NCBI GenBank assembly: GCA_037176705.1
Contig: CM073889.1
Location: 99,775,890 to 99,839,889, forward strand
Length of the DNA stretch: 64,000 bases
DNA from: Molossus alvarezi
Taxonomy: Eukaryota > Chordata > Mammalia > Chiroptera > Molossidae
Direction of reading: 5' to 3'
The notes below the pieces were generated by a model, which ran no database searches, had not been told where the DNA came from, and saw only the letters and a list, made by a program, of their open reading frames with translations. Of the stretch, positions 22,040 to 34,714 are shown piece by piece; the stretch's first letter is position 1; every line of letters begins with the position of its first letter. The position numbers and the translations under genes were made by a program.

Positions 22040-22565
22040 TGTAACCTGGGAAAACATGGGTCAGATCACATCACTGCCTGTGCAACACCTCAATGGCCCA
22101 TCGCACTCAGAGTTAAAACGAGGTTCTTCCTACAGCCCCCGAAGCCCTGCGTGCTCGAACCCTGGCCTCATCCTCTCCCATTGTCCTCCCCACTCCCTCC
22201 GTTCCAGCCGTGCTGGCCCACTTGATATTTATAGATATCAAGCACAGTCCGGTCTAGGCCCTTCCCTCTGCCTGCAGTGCCCTGACCCCAGATAGCCACG
22301 TGGTTACCTCCACTCTTCCCGATTGCTGCTGCTCCAGTGGCCTGTCCTGACCACTCTCAAAGAACGCCCTTATCCACCTTAGTTTTGTTTTTACATGACT
22401 CCTTCACTTGACTCAATATATATCTATCTTCTTATGTTTAGCTTCCCCACTGGACTGGAGGCTCCATAAAACAGGCATTCTGCCTTTTGTTCACTCAGGT
22501 ATCCTTACATCTGAAATAGACCTGCCTGCCATAAGGCGAGTTCAGTAAAGGTTTGATAAATGGTC
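22040..22565 (+). mobile_element. L2 LINE 3' part
   Basis: The order of landmarks is typical of L2 3' ends: 'atcactgcctgtgcaacacc', 'tggcccatcgcactcagagt', a pyrimidine-rich middle, 'cactggactggaggctcca', 'ttgttcactcaggtatcc', then 'gagttcagtaaaggtttgat'. Heavily decayed, no ORF. Confidence 0.7.
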
Positions 22566-25500
22566 AATTAATTCAACAGACATAAAGGCACAAAGAAATG
22601 AATTTCTAAGGGTGGAATTTCAGGCCCTGCACGCACTGCAATCGGACAGGACGCAGGATGAGGCAGATAGTGAGTGCTAGAAACATCTGTAGAACAATGG
22701 CCTTCTTAATGTCTCTATAGTTGCCCTTCGTCTCCATTTTAAGGTAAACGATTGGCTCACGCCTCGCTAAGAAATCATTCAATGTACGATCACCATTTCA
22801 TGGTTGGTGGATGGTTTGCTTGTTTGTTTGGCTGGTTCTCTGACAATAAGGACCTGTGGGGCACCCCCTGTTTTGTTCTTGATGGGAGCTTCACCAGGGC
22901 ACATACAGCTCACAGCATCCTCTTCCCAGTGGTCTCCCCGACTTTATTTAGGTCCCAAGCCCCAGTTGTTTCTGGCCCAACCAAATGGAAAATTTAATTT
23001 CCAACTAATTAGCCCTGAATTTGGTGTCCCTTGTCAAGTTACGAGACTGCCCCTCTCCCAAGAGAGGGGGACTCCCCACCCACATATGGCCAACACTCGA
23101 CACTGCCCCTGTGGGGAGGGAGACAAAGGTCCCCAGCCTAGCCATTGTCTCTGCTTGGAGTTCATGGGAGGCAGACACAAAAGCCCGATGAATTCTTCAT
23201 GACCCTCTGAAAGGGTGGCTCCTCCAGGCCCCTCCTGTTGTTGTCCACAGGTGGGCCTTTGAATGGGGGGAAGGACATTATCTTCTTAACCAACTAGTTT
23301 CCTTTCTGGAGTCTCTGAACAGGGCTCCTTGAATCTCCTTCCTGAAGCCTCCTCCCCTTGGAGATGCCAACCTTGCCATTTAGCTGAAACCAGAATCCCC
23401 ACTGCCAGGTCAAGGCAAGGTCAGCCCAGCATCCAGAGAAACTCCCCTTCCTTCCACACCACCGTCCTTGCTGCTGTGCAAGCCTTCCCGGGATCCCCAG
23501 GCAAGACCCATGGCAGGGCTGTCCTCTCTCCCTACTCCAGAAGAGGTCTCCAGGGAGAGGTCTGCCCATCCTTCCACGTGGAAGGGCCTAGGGAGGAAGC
23601 ACCCTCCCCCAAGCTCCCTCTCCATCCCCCAGGAGTCCAGAGGAAGAGCTGGGCCTGAGTCTGAAAGGGGCCCGCACTCCGCCATGGTGCCCTCTGCTGG
23701 TGGATCCCAGGAGGTGCGAGGACTGCAGGTTTTATGCCCTGTCCTGACCACCGTCTTCTGCCCTCAAGTCCCTCCTTACCCAAGAAGTCCTCAAAGGGAC
23801 AAGGTGGCAGTCCTCTGGCCAAGTCCCTTTTCCAGAAATAAGTGGAGGGGGTGGGGAGGCTAAGGCCTGGGGGAGGGGCTGGATTTGAGTCAACGAGCTA
23901 TGTGCTTTCCTGCCCTGTAATCCATGGCATTTCATGCAGCAGCCAATTGAACGTCGCTGTGGGATCATTTGTCATGGGGCTGATAGGATGGAGATGCTGG
24001 ATGGGATGAGAAAGGGTGGGCAAGGCAGGCCAGACAGAACAGTCCCACGCTCTTCCAGAAATCACCCCCCGGAGGCATGCTCCATGCACCAGGAGCCAAG
24101 GAGAGGTGAGGCCAGGCCAAGGGCTCCTCAGGGCAGAGCTCGGAGAGGGTCAGAGAGGAAAGGGAGGGCACTGCCACCTCACAAGAGAGCCCCTGGCTGG
24201 GCAGATGGAGCCTCACCTCTCTCCTGAGGACAGGGGTGTGTCTGTGTGACTCCCCAGGGCCTGGGACCCCAGGATGCTGCGTGCAGATGTACTGGATCAA
24301 TGACTGAGGTCCACGCAGAGCCTCTGTGCATCTCAGAATGTGACAGAGTCAGGACATCTGGCCTCACTTCCATATCGCTGCCTCCAGCTTCCCTTAGCCA
24401 AAAACCAGAAGACGTCAGAGTTATATGGTTAGAAAATTTTACAGATGAGCTGGGTGACTAAAGGCCCTGGTTCACCCAGACAGCTGTCCCAGTTTCTGCC
24501 TGCTATCCCAGGGTAATTGTTAATAATATTCCCTTTCAGTAACAAGATCATCCTGGTGTGGCCAATAAACTCTATGATCGCCCTACGGAAGAGGAAACAG
24601 GCCAAATGCAGTCACTGCCCACAGCTGGCCCATGGTCATGCTCGGGTCTCCTGATGTCCTGTGTTCTTCCCTAAACTGGTCCACTGCTAACACCAGGCCT
24701 GGCACTCAAGTCCACAAAACCAGACCCCACCACTGAGACCTTCCTCCTGCAGGAAGCCCTCCCTGACCAGGGTAGCCCAAAGGGCCCAGCCCACATCTGA
24801 GCTCTGCCATCCAAATCCTGAGCTCGGCACTGACCCTGTTTCTCCCCCAGAACGTGACTAGGCTAGAGAGGAACGTGTGCGTGGAGGAGCTGGAAGAGGT
24901 TAGGCAGCAGGGGTCAGGTGGCCAGGGTCCGGAATCAATCTCTGCATCTTTCTCTCCTGAGACCTGAAACTCAACAGTGGCCTGAAGGCCTGAATGGGAG
25001 GTGGGGAACCACACATCTGAAGGGAACTGGAATTAAAATGTTGATTTGACCATTTGCATTCTGTGGTCCTGAGTGGGGAGGGGGAGACCAGGCCCTCTTT
25101 AGTAAGAGCCCTATAGGCTGCTTTTCTGATAGCCCCTGGCCCTGGCTTGTTTCCATTCCCCAGGTATAATTTACAGACCCAACGTCTGGTCCTGCTGCCA
25201 TCTGGTCAACCCATTTTTCTGACAGCCTGACTTCTGGGAGGCAGTGTCAGGCACCAGCTGGGGTGATAGATTCTCTCTTCACCCTTCTCTTCTCAGGACG
25301 CGTGAGTCCCCCTCCTTCACCTGCCCAGCCTTCTCATTCCTGAATATACCATGCTCCTTTCCCAGCGTTGGGAGCTGCCCAAGCCTGCGTCTTCCAGGCT
25401 CAAGGGCCAGCCGCTGTCCACTCTCTGGAATGTAGCACCACCTAGTGGCAGCCTGCAGCCTGACAGTGCCACTGTTGAAATTTCCGTGAATTAACGAATC

Positions 25501-25649
25501 TAGCAAACACGCAAACACAAAGCATTATTCCAGACCAAGGTGGAACAGGGGTGAGGAGGGACTGAGGGCAGATTAAAAAGAGGGAAAAAAGACAAACAAA
25601 CAAACACAAAACCTAAGGCATGCCCCCTGCACCTGAAGGAGCCTGCTTT
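22566..25649. other. Unassigned DNA
   Basis: No exon is recognised. Positions about 24690-24800 (ccttcctcctgcaggaagcc, tccctgaccagggtagc) resemble an L2 fragment. A single CTCF-like motif lies at 23688-23704. Long open frames around 23.3-24.3 kb overlap on both strands and follow GC content. Confidence 0.45.
23688..23704 (-). promoter_or_regulatory. CTCF-like motif 3
   Basis: The reverse complement TCCACCAGCAGAGGGCA contains CCAGCAGAGGGCA, an exact fit to the CTCF core pattern. Single site, by eye. Confidence 0.45.
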
Positions 25650-25895
25650 TGAGAATGAGCTTCTGAGTGAGACCACCTAGAGTTCAAATCCTGGCTCCAG
25701 CACTTACTAGTGGTGTTGCCCTGGGCATGCTAGTTAACCCCTGTAAATTCCAATTTTCTTTTTTGTAACATGAAAATAATAAAAGTACCTGTTTCAAAGG
25801 GATGTTGTGAAAATGAGCTGAATTGAAGGATTAAAACCCTTAGCACAGTGCTTGGCAGACAGTAAATGATTTTTTAAATGGATGCTATTATTATT
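25650..25895 (+). mobile_element. MIR SINE
   Basis: MIR landmarks in order: 'gagttcaaatcctggctcca', 'gcacttactagtggtgttgc', 'aacccctgtaaattccaat', 'gggatgttgtgaaaatgag', 'acagtgcttggcagacagta'. Nearly full length. Confidence 0.88.
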
Positions 25896-26439
25896 GAGAT
25901 AATAAAATGATTAATTCAGGCAAAGTGCTTTAAGAAATCAACAAAAGGTCAACCCAAATGAACTGGAACTATGACACAGAGCTTAACAGAATTGGTGAAG
26001 AACTGAGTAGGGCCCTGCAGAGGATGTAGGGTCAGTGACCATGAACAAGTCGATAAACCTCTTTGGGCCTTGTCTTTAAATGGGGATAAGACAAGTACCT
26101 GAAGGAAGAGAACTCAAGCAGATAATCTTTGGTGTAACATCTTTCATGATTAACGCATACTGTGCACCTGCTATGTCCAGGCGTGGGGGATTCAGAGATG
26201 AACAGATACAGTTGCTCACCTCAAAACTGCAATCTGACTATATCACAGAGAGAAGAGGTGGTGGGCTTCTTCACACCATCTTCTGATCCCCACTCCAACA
26301 CCCATACCAAGCACAAAAGGCAAAGGTGAAGGTCATTTGTTAGTACTGTGTCTTCAGCAGGAAGAATCTCTAGGATCTACCCCCACAAAAAAAAAAAAAA
26401 TAGGCCAAGTGTTTGGTGGAAATCAGATGGCAGACCACC
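25896..26439. other. Unassigned DNA, MIR-like piece
   Basis: Positions 26030-26100 (aacctctttgggccttgtct, aaatggggataag) look like a second, partial MIR. A 14-base A run ends near 26400. Confidence 0.4.
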
Positions 26440-26890
26440 ATCAGTCACAGGCCCCATCTCATCCCATCTCATTCCTCCCAGGCTGCTTCTCTGCAAGGTC
26501 TCCCCCAGTCTGGCTACCTCCAGAAACTAGGGTACCTGGAATGTAAGGTTCACGAGAACAGAGTCCAGTCCATCTTGTTCACCAGTGGGACCAGCACAAC
26601 ACTCAGAGTCTGGATACATAAATGTTCAAAAATATTTGTTGAGTGGATGAGTGAGTTAACTAACATTTTCAGAAGGTAATTCATTGTAGGGCCCTTCCCC
26701 TTAGGCCTGGCAACAGCACAGGAGGCCTTTCACAACTACTCCATCATCATCTCCATCTAGAAAGTGAAGTACATGCAGAACTTGCACTGCATGTGTTTAC
26801 TATGCCCTGCTAACCATTCATCTGCGTCCTTTCTGTCCCCCAGGTTAAGTGATAAATTCTTTGATGGGCAGGGACTTTATCTTATTTGCT
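26440..26890 (+). mobile_element. L2-type fragments
   Basis: Two stretches show L2 3' features: 'ggaatgtaaggttcacgaga', 'ccatcttgttcaccagtg' and 'aaaatatttgttgagtgg' at 26530-26660, and 'ttctttgatgggcaggga' near 26855. Decayed. Confidence 0.55.
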
Positions 26891-27249
26891 GCATTTATAC
26901 TTAATGGATTTCCCACCGTGGCTGCACCATCCCTGGACTCATGCTAAACTTATTTTTCAGAGGTCTTCGGGCATGAAAAGCTTTGTGTCAGAAGAGAATA
27001 AAGTTGGTAGTTCTTTGAGTCAGGGTCCTCTCTCCAGACATCCTGACCTCCTCATAAAATGATGAGGCAAGTCAAGCTTGAAAAAGATCTGGAAAGTTTA
27101 GAATGATGAGTGGACACTAATAACATAAATGTAAAATACTCAGTATATGTTTTATAATACTTCATGTTCAGAACACTAGTGGTAGAAGTGCAAGGGTGGA
27201 GGGCACCGTTGCCAGTAATTCATGGAGAAAACGAACACGTCTTTGTTGT
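26891..27249. other. Unassigned DNA
   Basis: Nothing recognisable beyond AT-rich sequence grading into old L1. Confidence 0.4.
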
Positions 27250-29789
27250 TCAATAAGATAAAGACAAGATTCAGAATTTCAGAAAAGAACCTGAAAAATA
27301 TTTTCAATCTTTAAAATAAAAAATTTGAAACTGAAATATAAAATAACCCAAATTAGAAATGTAGTGGGTAGGTTAATCAAATGATTAGACAAAGGGGAAA
27401 CAAAAAGAATTAATTTTTAAAAGCCCACAAAGGTCAGAAAAGATAATCAGAATGAATCAGAGACAAAGAGGATAGGAAACACATTAGTGTGTAAGAGAAA
27501 TAAGGGATAGAATGAGAAAGTCAACTGTAAATGCAATTGGAGTCCCAGAGGAAAAAGGATAGAGCAGAAGCAATATTTAAAAAGAAAATAGTTGAGATGT
27601 CTCAAAAATCAATGAAAAATTTAAAGCCACATAATAAAACTGGTGAAAAACAAATACAAGGGTAAACTGTTAAAAATGAACCAAAGGGAAAAGGAAGATT
27701 ATCTTTAAAGGATGTCTAAACAAAAAAATGGAAGCAGAAGACCATGGAAAGATATCTTCTAGCTGCTGGAAGAAATAACTGCCAACCTAGAATTCTGTCA
27801 AGTATCCTTTAAGAGTTAAAGCGGAATAAATAAAAATATATTCACACATATAAAAAGTGAGAGAAATTTATCAAAGCAGACCCGATATAAGAAAAATACC
27901 AATGAGCATTCTTTAGGCAGAAGGAAAAGAATAACGTGGGAGGAATCACTCTACCCAATGTCAGACTTTGTACATTACAGTAGCCAAGTGTGCTATTTGT
28001 GGAGGTGTGCACACACAGATCAATGGAACTCAACAGAGAACCCAGAATACACCTATGAAAATATGCTCATCCGATTTTTTTTTTTTTTTTTTTTATCCTC
28101 ACCCGAGGATATTTTTCCATTTTTTGTACAGATAGAGTGGGAGGGAGAGAGAGGAAGGGAGAGAGAGTGAGAAACATCGACGTGAAGGGACACATCGAGT
28201 GGCTGCCACCCGCACGACCAACCAGGGCCGGGGACAAACTGCAACCAAAGTACGTGCCCTTAGCGGGAACCGAACCCGGGTCTCTCCGGACCGCAGGCTG
28301 ACGCTCTAACCGTTGAGCCAAACTGGCCAGGGCTGCTCATCCGATTTTTAACAAAGGTGCCAAATTAATTCAATGGAGGAAGACAGTCTTTTCAATGAAT
28401 ATGCTGGAACAATTGGACAGCCATAGGCCACACAAAAAAGAAAAAGAAAAGAAGAGAGTCTCAACCAAAAACTCATACTTTATACAAAAATTAATTCAAA
28501 ATAGATCATGGACTTAGATGTACAATACAAAACTTTTAAATGAAAACAGGAGAAAAATCTTCAGGACCTGGGGCTAGAAGACAATTTTCATAAATATGAC
28601 ATCCAAAGCACGATTCATAAAAGAAAAATTGATAAATTGGTCTTCATCAGAATTAAAGTGTTTGCTATGTGAAAGACTGTGTTCAGAGGCTAAAAAAGAA
28701 AGGCTGGGAGAAAATAGTTGCAAACCACATATCCAACAAAGGGTGTACAGAGAACTTATAAAACTCAACATTAAAAAAAAATCAACCAATCCAATTAGAC
28801 ATGGGCAAAAGATATGAAGAATTTCTAAAAAGGGTATATGGATGGCAAATTAGCACATAAAAATATGGTCAACATCATTAGAGAAATGCAAATTAAAACC
28901 ACAATAAGTTGTCATCATACACCTATCAGAATGGCCAAAGTAACAACTTGTGACAGCACCAAATGCTGAGGGACGCAGACACCGCAGCTCATACACTGCT
29001 GGCGGAGATGTAAAATGTTGCAATCACTCTGGAAAACAGTTTGTCAGTTTCTTGAAAAACAGAACATGTGACTACCATACCATCCACCAATTGCACTCCT
29101 GACCATTTATACCAGAGAAATGAATATTTGTGTGCACACAAAAGTATGTACGTGAATGTTTGTAGCAGGTTTACTTAAACTAACCCAAAACTGGAAACAA
29201 ATGTCCTTCCATGAGGAAATGGTTAAACAAACTGTGGTACATCCATACTTTGGAATACTACTCAGTAATAGAAAGGAATGAACAACTGACAACACAAAAC
29301 TTGGATGTATCACAAAGAAAGTATGTATTGCAGGAGAAATAAAGCTTACTTGAATAGGTTACATAATAAATGATTGCATTCATATAACATTCCCCAAAAT
29401 AACAAAATTATTGGAACAGTTACCTGTTGCCAGGGAGTTAGGGATGGTAGAAAATGGGAATGAGAGTAACTATAAAGGGGTTGCAAAAAGGAAATCTTTG
29501 AGGTGATGAGACAATTCTGTATATTGACCGTGGCGGTAAATCATGAGTCTATACTTATGATAAAGTTACATAGAATAACATACACATATATACACACACA
29601 CAAACGAGTTCATGTAAACGTGATGAAATCTGAATAAGCTCTGTGGATATATCAATGTCAATTTCCTGTTTTGACATTGTATGGTAGTTATATAACAGAT
29701 TACCATTGGGGAATACTATTTCTACTATTTTTTTTGCAATTTCCTGTGAATATATAATGATTTCAAAATAAAAAGCTAAATTTTTTAAA
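27250..29789 (+). mobile_element. Old L1 remnant, sense
   Basis: A-rich sense-strand L1 with all frames broken. Positions 27700-27850 resemble the end of ORF1 (gccaacctagaattctgtca). Positions 27940-28960 resemble ORF2 (gggaggaatcactctaccca, ttcaatgaatatgctggaac). Positions 28960-29300 resemble the ORF2 C-terminal coding part (catacactgctggcggag). ORF1 runs into late ORF2, so a large internal deletion is implied. A Ves SINE interrupts it at 28080. Confidence 0.68.
28080..28333 (-). mobile_element. Ves SINE with perfect 16-bp target-site duplication
   Basis: On the + strand it begins with the A tail as a T run, then TCCTCACCCGAGGATA, a purine tract and the tRNA-like head, ending ccagggc. TGCTCATCCGATTTTT at 28064-28079 recurs at 28334-28349. 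The insertion splits an old L1. The full tail (CTCGGGTGAGGAT subtype) is well preserved. Confidence 0.93.
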
Positions 29790-30088
29790 TGGGCAAAAGT
29801 CTTGAAGAAACGCTTCACCAATATATAGATGGCATATAAACACATGAAAAGATAACCAACATAACTAGTCATCAGGGAAATGCAAATTAAAACTACCATG
29901 GGATAACGCCTCACACCACTAGAACAACTAAAATTGATAGGTTCACATGTGAACAAAATTCATAGCCACTGGAACTCTTCAACCTATCTGGTGAGCATGT
30001 AAAATGATGCCACTATTTGAGAAAACAGTTCAGCAGTTTCTTATAAAGTTACATATATACCTATTCTCTGACTCAGCAACTCCACTCA

Positions 30089-30089
<1 letters not shown>

Positions 30090-30125
<36 letters not shown>
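30090..30125 (+). repeat. (CA)n microsatellite
   Basis: About 18 uninterrupted CA units inside old L1 sequence. Likely length-polymorphic. Confidence 0.95.
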
Positions 30126-30128
<3 letters not shown>

Positions 30129-30230
30129 AAATGGAAACATGTATCTACAAAAAGAAGTGTACAAAAATGTGCATTTGGCTATTTATAATAGCCAAAAATT
30201 GGAAACAATCTAAGTGTCCACCAAAGGAAA

Positions 30231-30312
30231 GATGTTTCTCTCATCAGTGTTTCTCTCTCTCCCTCTCCTTTCCCCTCTCTCTAAAAGCAATAAAAACATA
30301 CTTTTTTTTACA
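30231..30312 (+). mobile_element. 5'-truncated Ves SINE tail
   Basis: Only the 3' part of a Ves SINE remains: gtttctctctctccctctcc, then ctctctctaaaagcaataaa and an A/T-rich end. It has no head, so no internal promoter. It interrupts L1 sequence between 'gtgtccaccaaaggaa' and 'atgtggcacagttatgc'. Confidence 0.7.
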
Positions 30313-31254
30313 AAAGAAAGAAAGAATGTGGCACAGTTATGCAATGAAATACTGCTCAGCAATAAAAAAGGATTAAACACATAATAGCATAGATAGATCT
30401 CAACACTGTCATGTTGTGTGAAAGAAGCCAGATGCAGGAGAATGTCTACTGCATGGTGCCATTTATATAAAATTATAGAACAGATAAAATTAATCCCTGG
30501 TGATAGATACTGAAACAGTAGTTGCCTTGAGCAGAGGGGAGAGCGTGGAGGTGGGTTGATTGGAAAGGGGCACGAAGAACTCACTGAAGTGATGTAAATG
30601 TTCTATGTGTTCACTAAATTACCAGTTATATGGGTATATACTTTTGCCCAACTCATCAAACTACATGAAAGTCTGTACAATTTAGTGTATGTAAATTATA
30701 CCTCGGTTTTAAAAATAAGACCAATATGCTATGTTCCTAACCACAATTAAATTAAGCTAGGAATTAATAATACAAATATAACTAAAAAGTCCCCATGTAC
30801 ATGGAAATTAAAGAAATACATTTCTAAAACACCCATGAGTCAAAGAATATAATTACAATGGAAATTTGGTAATATTTGGAACTCAGTGTTAATAAAATGC
30901 TAAACACTAGAATCTGTTGGATGCTGCTAAAACACCAGAGGAAAATTTAATAGGCTTAAATGCATATATTACCAAAAAAGAAAAGTTTAAAAAAATCCAT
31001 CTCAAGAATTTAGAAAATAACAAAGAAAATTCCAAAACAAGATGTAGAGTTTAATAATAAAAGAGAATAAATAAATTTAATAAACTATATACTAGATGAT
31101 AAAGCTAAAAATTGGTTCTTTATAAAGAAAAACTAAATTGATAACCCTTGGGTGAGACTAATGAAAAACAAAGAGAGAAGAAGTAAATAACCAGTATGAG
31201 GAAAGAACAGAGGGTTATCACTGCAGATCCTACCAATAATGAAAATGTCAAAAA

Positions 31255-31464
31255 GCCCAAACAGTATGGCTCAGTGGTTGAGCGTTATCCCAAGCATCAA
31301 GTGGTCGCTGGTTCAATTCAGGGTCAAGGCACATGCCCAGGTTGCGGGCTCAGTTCCCAGTAGGGAGCATGCAGGAGGCAGCCAATTAATGTTTCTCTCT
31401 CTCTCCCCCATCTTCCTTCCTATCTATCAAAAAAAATCAATAAAATATATTTAAAATAAATTAA
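31255..31464 (+). mobile_element. Ves SINE, CATATT-tail subtype
   Basis: The head (agtatggctcagtggttgag) and B-box (ggttcaattcagg) are followed by 'cccagtagggagcatgcagg', a short pyrimidine tract and AAATCAATAAAATATATTT. Flanks aatgtcaaaaag and aaggtcaaaaga look like a slightly decayed duplication. Confidence 0.85.
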
Positions 31465-31640
31465 AAGGTCAAAAGAATATAATATGAACAATTTTGTGCC
31501 AATATATTTTAAAGTTTAGAGGAAACGAGTAAATTCCTAGTGGCATACAACTACTAAAACTGATGCAGGAAGAAATAGGAAATCCTAGTAGTCCTATAAC
31601 TGTTGTAATAATAACTAAATCTATCATTTAAAATCGCCAC

Positions 31641-32155
31641 ACAACCAATCAGAAAGAATATATGTACCCCCGTGTTCATAGAAGCACTATTTACAATAGC
31701 TAAGATCTGGAAACAGCCCAAGTGTCCATCAGTAGATGAATGGATAAAAAAGCTGTGGTACATGTACACAATGGAGTACTATGCAGCTGTAAGAAAGAAA
31801 GATCTCTTATCCTTTGAGACAACATGGAGGGAACTGGAAAGTATTATCCTAAGTGAAACAAGCCAAGCAGAAAAAGACAAATACCACATGAGCTCACTTA
31901 TATATGGAATATAATGAATACAACAGTCTGAGGAATAGGGTAGACCCAGAAACACGGAAGTAGGGTACAGACTGACAACCCTCAAAAGAGGGGGTGGTGT
32001 GGGATGGGAAGAGATAAACCACAGAACTTATATGCATGTATGCATAACCAATGGACATGGACAACAAAGCCGGGGATGGGGCGGGGCGGGGATGGGAAGG
32101 AGGGTGTCAATGAGGTAAAAAAGGAGAAACATCTGTAACAAAAATAAAGTTAAAT
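31641..32155 (+). mobile_element. 5'-truncated young L1
   Basis: The last 91 or so codons of ORF2 plus the 3' UTR of the same L1 type as 15640. Over the 80 residues at 31672-31914 I count six differences from the intact ORF2 and no stop. The G-rich 3' UTR tract (about 32070-32100) is present. The A tail has turned into an AAAT repeat. Confidence 0.88.
31672..31914 (+). pseudogene. L1 ORF2 C-terminal fragment (80 aa)
   Basis: The extreme C-terminus of ORF2p, ending at the usual SLIYGI and stop. It is a 5'-truncation relic lacking all catalytic domains and the Cys motif. Confidence 0.85.
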
Positions 32156-32156
32156 A

Positions 32157-32188
<32 letters not shown>

Positions 32189-32205
32189 AAATAAATAAAA
32201 TAAAA
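32151..32205 (+). repeat. (AAAT)n microsatellite at an L1 tail
   Basis: TAAA units follow the L1 3' end, a common product of A-tail mutation and slippage. Confidence 0.9.
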
Positions 32206-32287
32206 CCTTCACACAAAGAAAATATCAGGTTCGAGCGGCTTTACTAGCAAATTTAAGAAAAACATTAGAAAAATTATTGTATAAATG

Positions 32288-32690
32288 TATTAGTTTTCTA
32301 CGGCTGTGTAACAACTTGTCACAAACATAGCAACTTAAAGCAATACCCTTTATTATCTGTCTCCTTGGCTCAGGAGGCCAGGCACACAGCTTTCGGGCCT
32401 TTGCTCGGGTTCCCACAAGGCTGACGTCCAGGTGTCTGCGGCGCTACAATCTGACCCGAGGCTTCACTGGGGGAAAATCTGCTTCTGGGCTCCTTTAGGT
32501 TGTCAACTGAGTTCATCCTCTATTAGCTATAGGACTGAGGTCCCCATTTCCAGCATTCAGAGGCTTCCCGCAGTTCCCTGCCACATGGCCCTCTCCATAG
32601 ACAGTTCACACATGATTTTTTGTTTCTTCAACACTAGCAGGAAAGTGTCTCTCTTCTGTCTTCCAGCAGAGAGTCCTATATAAAGAAACA
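32288..32690. mobile_element. Ancient LTR-like repeat, family unresolved
   Basis: The opening 'tattagttttctacggctgt', 'aacaacttgtcacaaacata', 'gcaacttaaagcaatac' follows a pattern common to old mammalian LTR-class repeats ('...gctgcataacaaattac...'). 'ccacatggccctctccatag' occurs downstream. I cannot assign the family or orientation. Confidence 0.45.
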
Positions 32691-32699
32691 TAATCATGG

Positions 32700-32820
32700 A
32701 AGTGACAGCCTCCACAGCTGTCTAGCTCTGTGATCTTAGGCAAGTCATGTCACCTCCCTGGGCCTCAGTTTCCTCATCTGTGAACTGGGCGTAAACAATG
32801 CCTGCCCTTCAGGATGGAAA
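32700..32820 (+). mobile_element. MIR SINE core
   Basis: 'agctctgtgatcttaggcaa', 'cctgggcctcagtttcctca' and 'tctgtgaactggg' are the highly conserved MIR core. Confidence 0.88.
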
Positions 32821-34714
32821 TTGGGTGGAAAGGTTGGTTCAAGGGAAGCCCCTCTGAGATATACAAAGCTCAGCCTCTATTCTCAAGTCTGGCCAGGGTT
32901 CCCCAGCCCCTCGATCCCCACTTAAGCCAGAAACACCTCCCTCTCCACCCAAGGCCACTCTTGGCAAACAGACCACCCAGACCAGACCCAGTCTCCCTTG
33001 GTTCCAGCCTCCGGATCCCACACAGCCTCCCACGGGGGCTCAGAGGAAGCCAAGTGCAAAGTGGGTGAAGAGGAGGAATCCCAACAGCCAGTGCCTCCCA
33101 GCGTCGGACCAGTACTATTCTTATCCCCTTGGGAAAGAAGGCAGGTACACGGATTCCAGAACCTCCTTCCAAACACTTTCCTAGGACTTGTCCAGCAGGA
33201 AATTTGGCTCATGGTTCTTCTATTGCCCAAAGGATGCAATGCACCCCAGCACCATCAGGTGGCCCCAAGGAACCAGCCACCATCTACATCTCCACTTCTG
33301 GGGTTCCTGAGACAACAGACTATTTTAAAAGTGCAGAAGCCTGAAGCAGAGGGACCTCGGGAGAGATAATCCGGGCCAGCCTCCTCAACCTTTTGGAGAC
33401 CACAGACCTCTTTAAGAATCTGAAGAAAACAGTTGAACCTCTCCCCAGAGAAATGCCCCAGCACTTATACTCAATATTCTCATGTAGCTTCAGAGCACCT
33501 TAGACCCACCTCCAACACACCCATGGATCCTGTGGAATTTTCTCTAACTCAGCCCAGGAGTCCCTGCCCTGATCTCAGCCACTTCCCTCCTTGTCTGGAT
33601 GATAAAAAGTCCCACTGCTTCCCACTGCGATCAGCCCCGTGTCCATGTTTATCCTGGTGAAATATGGGTGAACTGCTCCACCCATGAACCTGGGGAAAAA
33701 TGTCACCAAAGATTAGCTTGTTTGAAGGGAGGGGCTTACAAAAGTGGGAGGGACTTCATGGTTGGGGGATTGTGGACTAATTGTCTATGAGCCCCAGACC
33801 TGGATTTTTTTTTTTGTCCTCAAATTAATAACTGATGCTCCTTTCCCCAAGAGAAATCATGACCCCCACTACCATCTGCATATTGGGGGAGAGAGATGGG
33901 GATGCATCCGAGGGGGTGAAGGAGGAAAGAGGGCAGAGCTTAGGACATAGGAGAGACTTACCCTTCTTGGTACCCTGAGGGCCATTCTGTCTTCTTAAAG
34001 AGAAGACACTGAGCAATTAAGAATTTTCTTGACATTTCAGGGTTATTTATTCTGCAGTTGTTTACTGGGTGACAGCTGTGTGCCAGGCACTGTTCCAGGC
34101 ACTGGGGATACAACAGTGGCCTTTGAGGCAGACATAGTTCCTGTCTTACAGCCGAGTGAGGAAGACACGCTGGAAAATAATGACACCCATAATTAATAAT
34201 TACAGGGATTCAGGAACACCGTGCTCTGGAAATATATGAGGGTGTGGGAGTCCAAAGGAAAGGAGAGGAAGGAAGGAAGGCTCCTTTGAGGAGGCCATGT
34301 TGAATCTGAGATCAGAGGAGACAGTAGGAGGAAAGCAGGCGGAAAAAAAAGGAGGCCTTCCAGAGCATTCGGGCGGAGGGGACAGCAGGTGTGGAGGGGA
34401 GAGTCCGTACAGTGTGGCTGGTGGGAGCCAGTGTGGCTGGAGCAGTGACTCCATGAATAATGTCACCTGTCTGTACTGTTTCAGAGGTCCCCTCGAGGGT
34501 ACTTCAGGGGTCAGAGACCAGGTAGAAGCACTGCCCCCCGCTCTTGGAAGAGGTGGGCATACCTTCCGTGTCTAACCCCAGAGAGACAGCCGCTGCCTGC
34601 GGAGCGCTCGCCCGTGTGGCTGCCTGGTGACAGAGCTCACCTGGGCTCAAAGCACCACGCCGTCAGCTTCCTGCTGTGCAGAACTGCCACAGCCACAGTC
34701 CTGGAAAGCCCCCA
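32821..34714. other. Unassigned DNA
   Basis: No exon is recognised. Positions 34060-34150 (gtgtgccaggcactgttcca) are an L2/MIR-type tail. Positions 33385-33470 (ctcaaccttttggagaccac) recall an old DNA-transposon-type repeat that I cannot name. Confidence 0.4.

Larger units (their letters stand above)
29790..31640 (+). mobile_element. Second old L1 remnant, sense
   Basis: It restarts with late ORF2-like sequence (tcatcagggaaatgcaaatt, then 'ctatttataatagccaaaaa' at 30180). It continues to a 3' UTR-like end near 30720, then into RT-region-like sequence from 30930 (ggcttaaatgcatatattac) to 31640. At least two fragments are joined. It is interrupted by a CA repeat, a SINE piece and a Ves SINE. 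Confidence 0.6.

Noticed and set aside
25434..25450. CTCF motif at caccacctagtggcag
   Set aside because: It is one base short in the AG-to-GGC spacing.
30090..30125. Coding or CRISPR-like periodicity
   Set aside because: It is a plain CA dinucleotide microsatellite. No CRISPR array or any bacterial or phage feature exists in the window.
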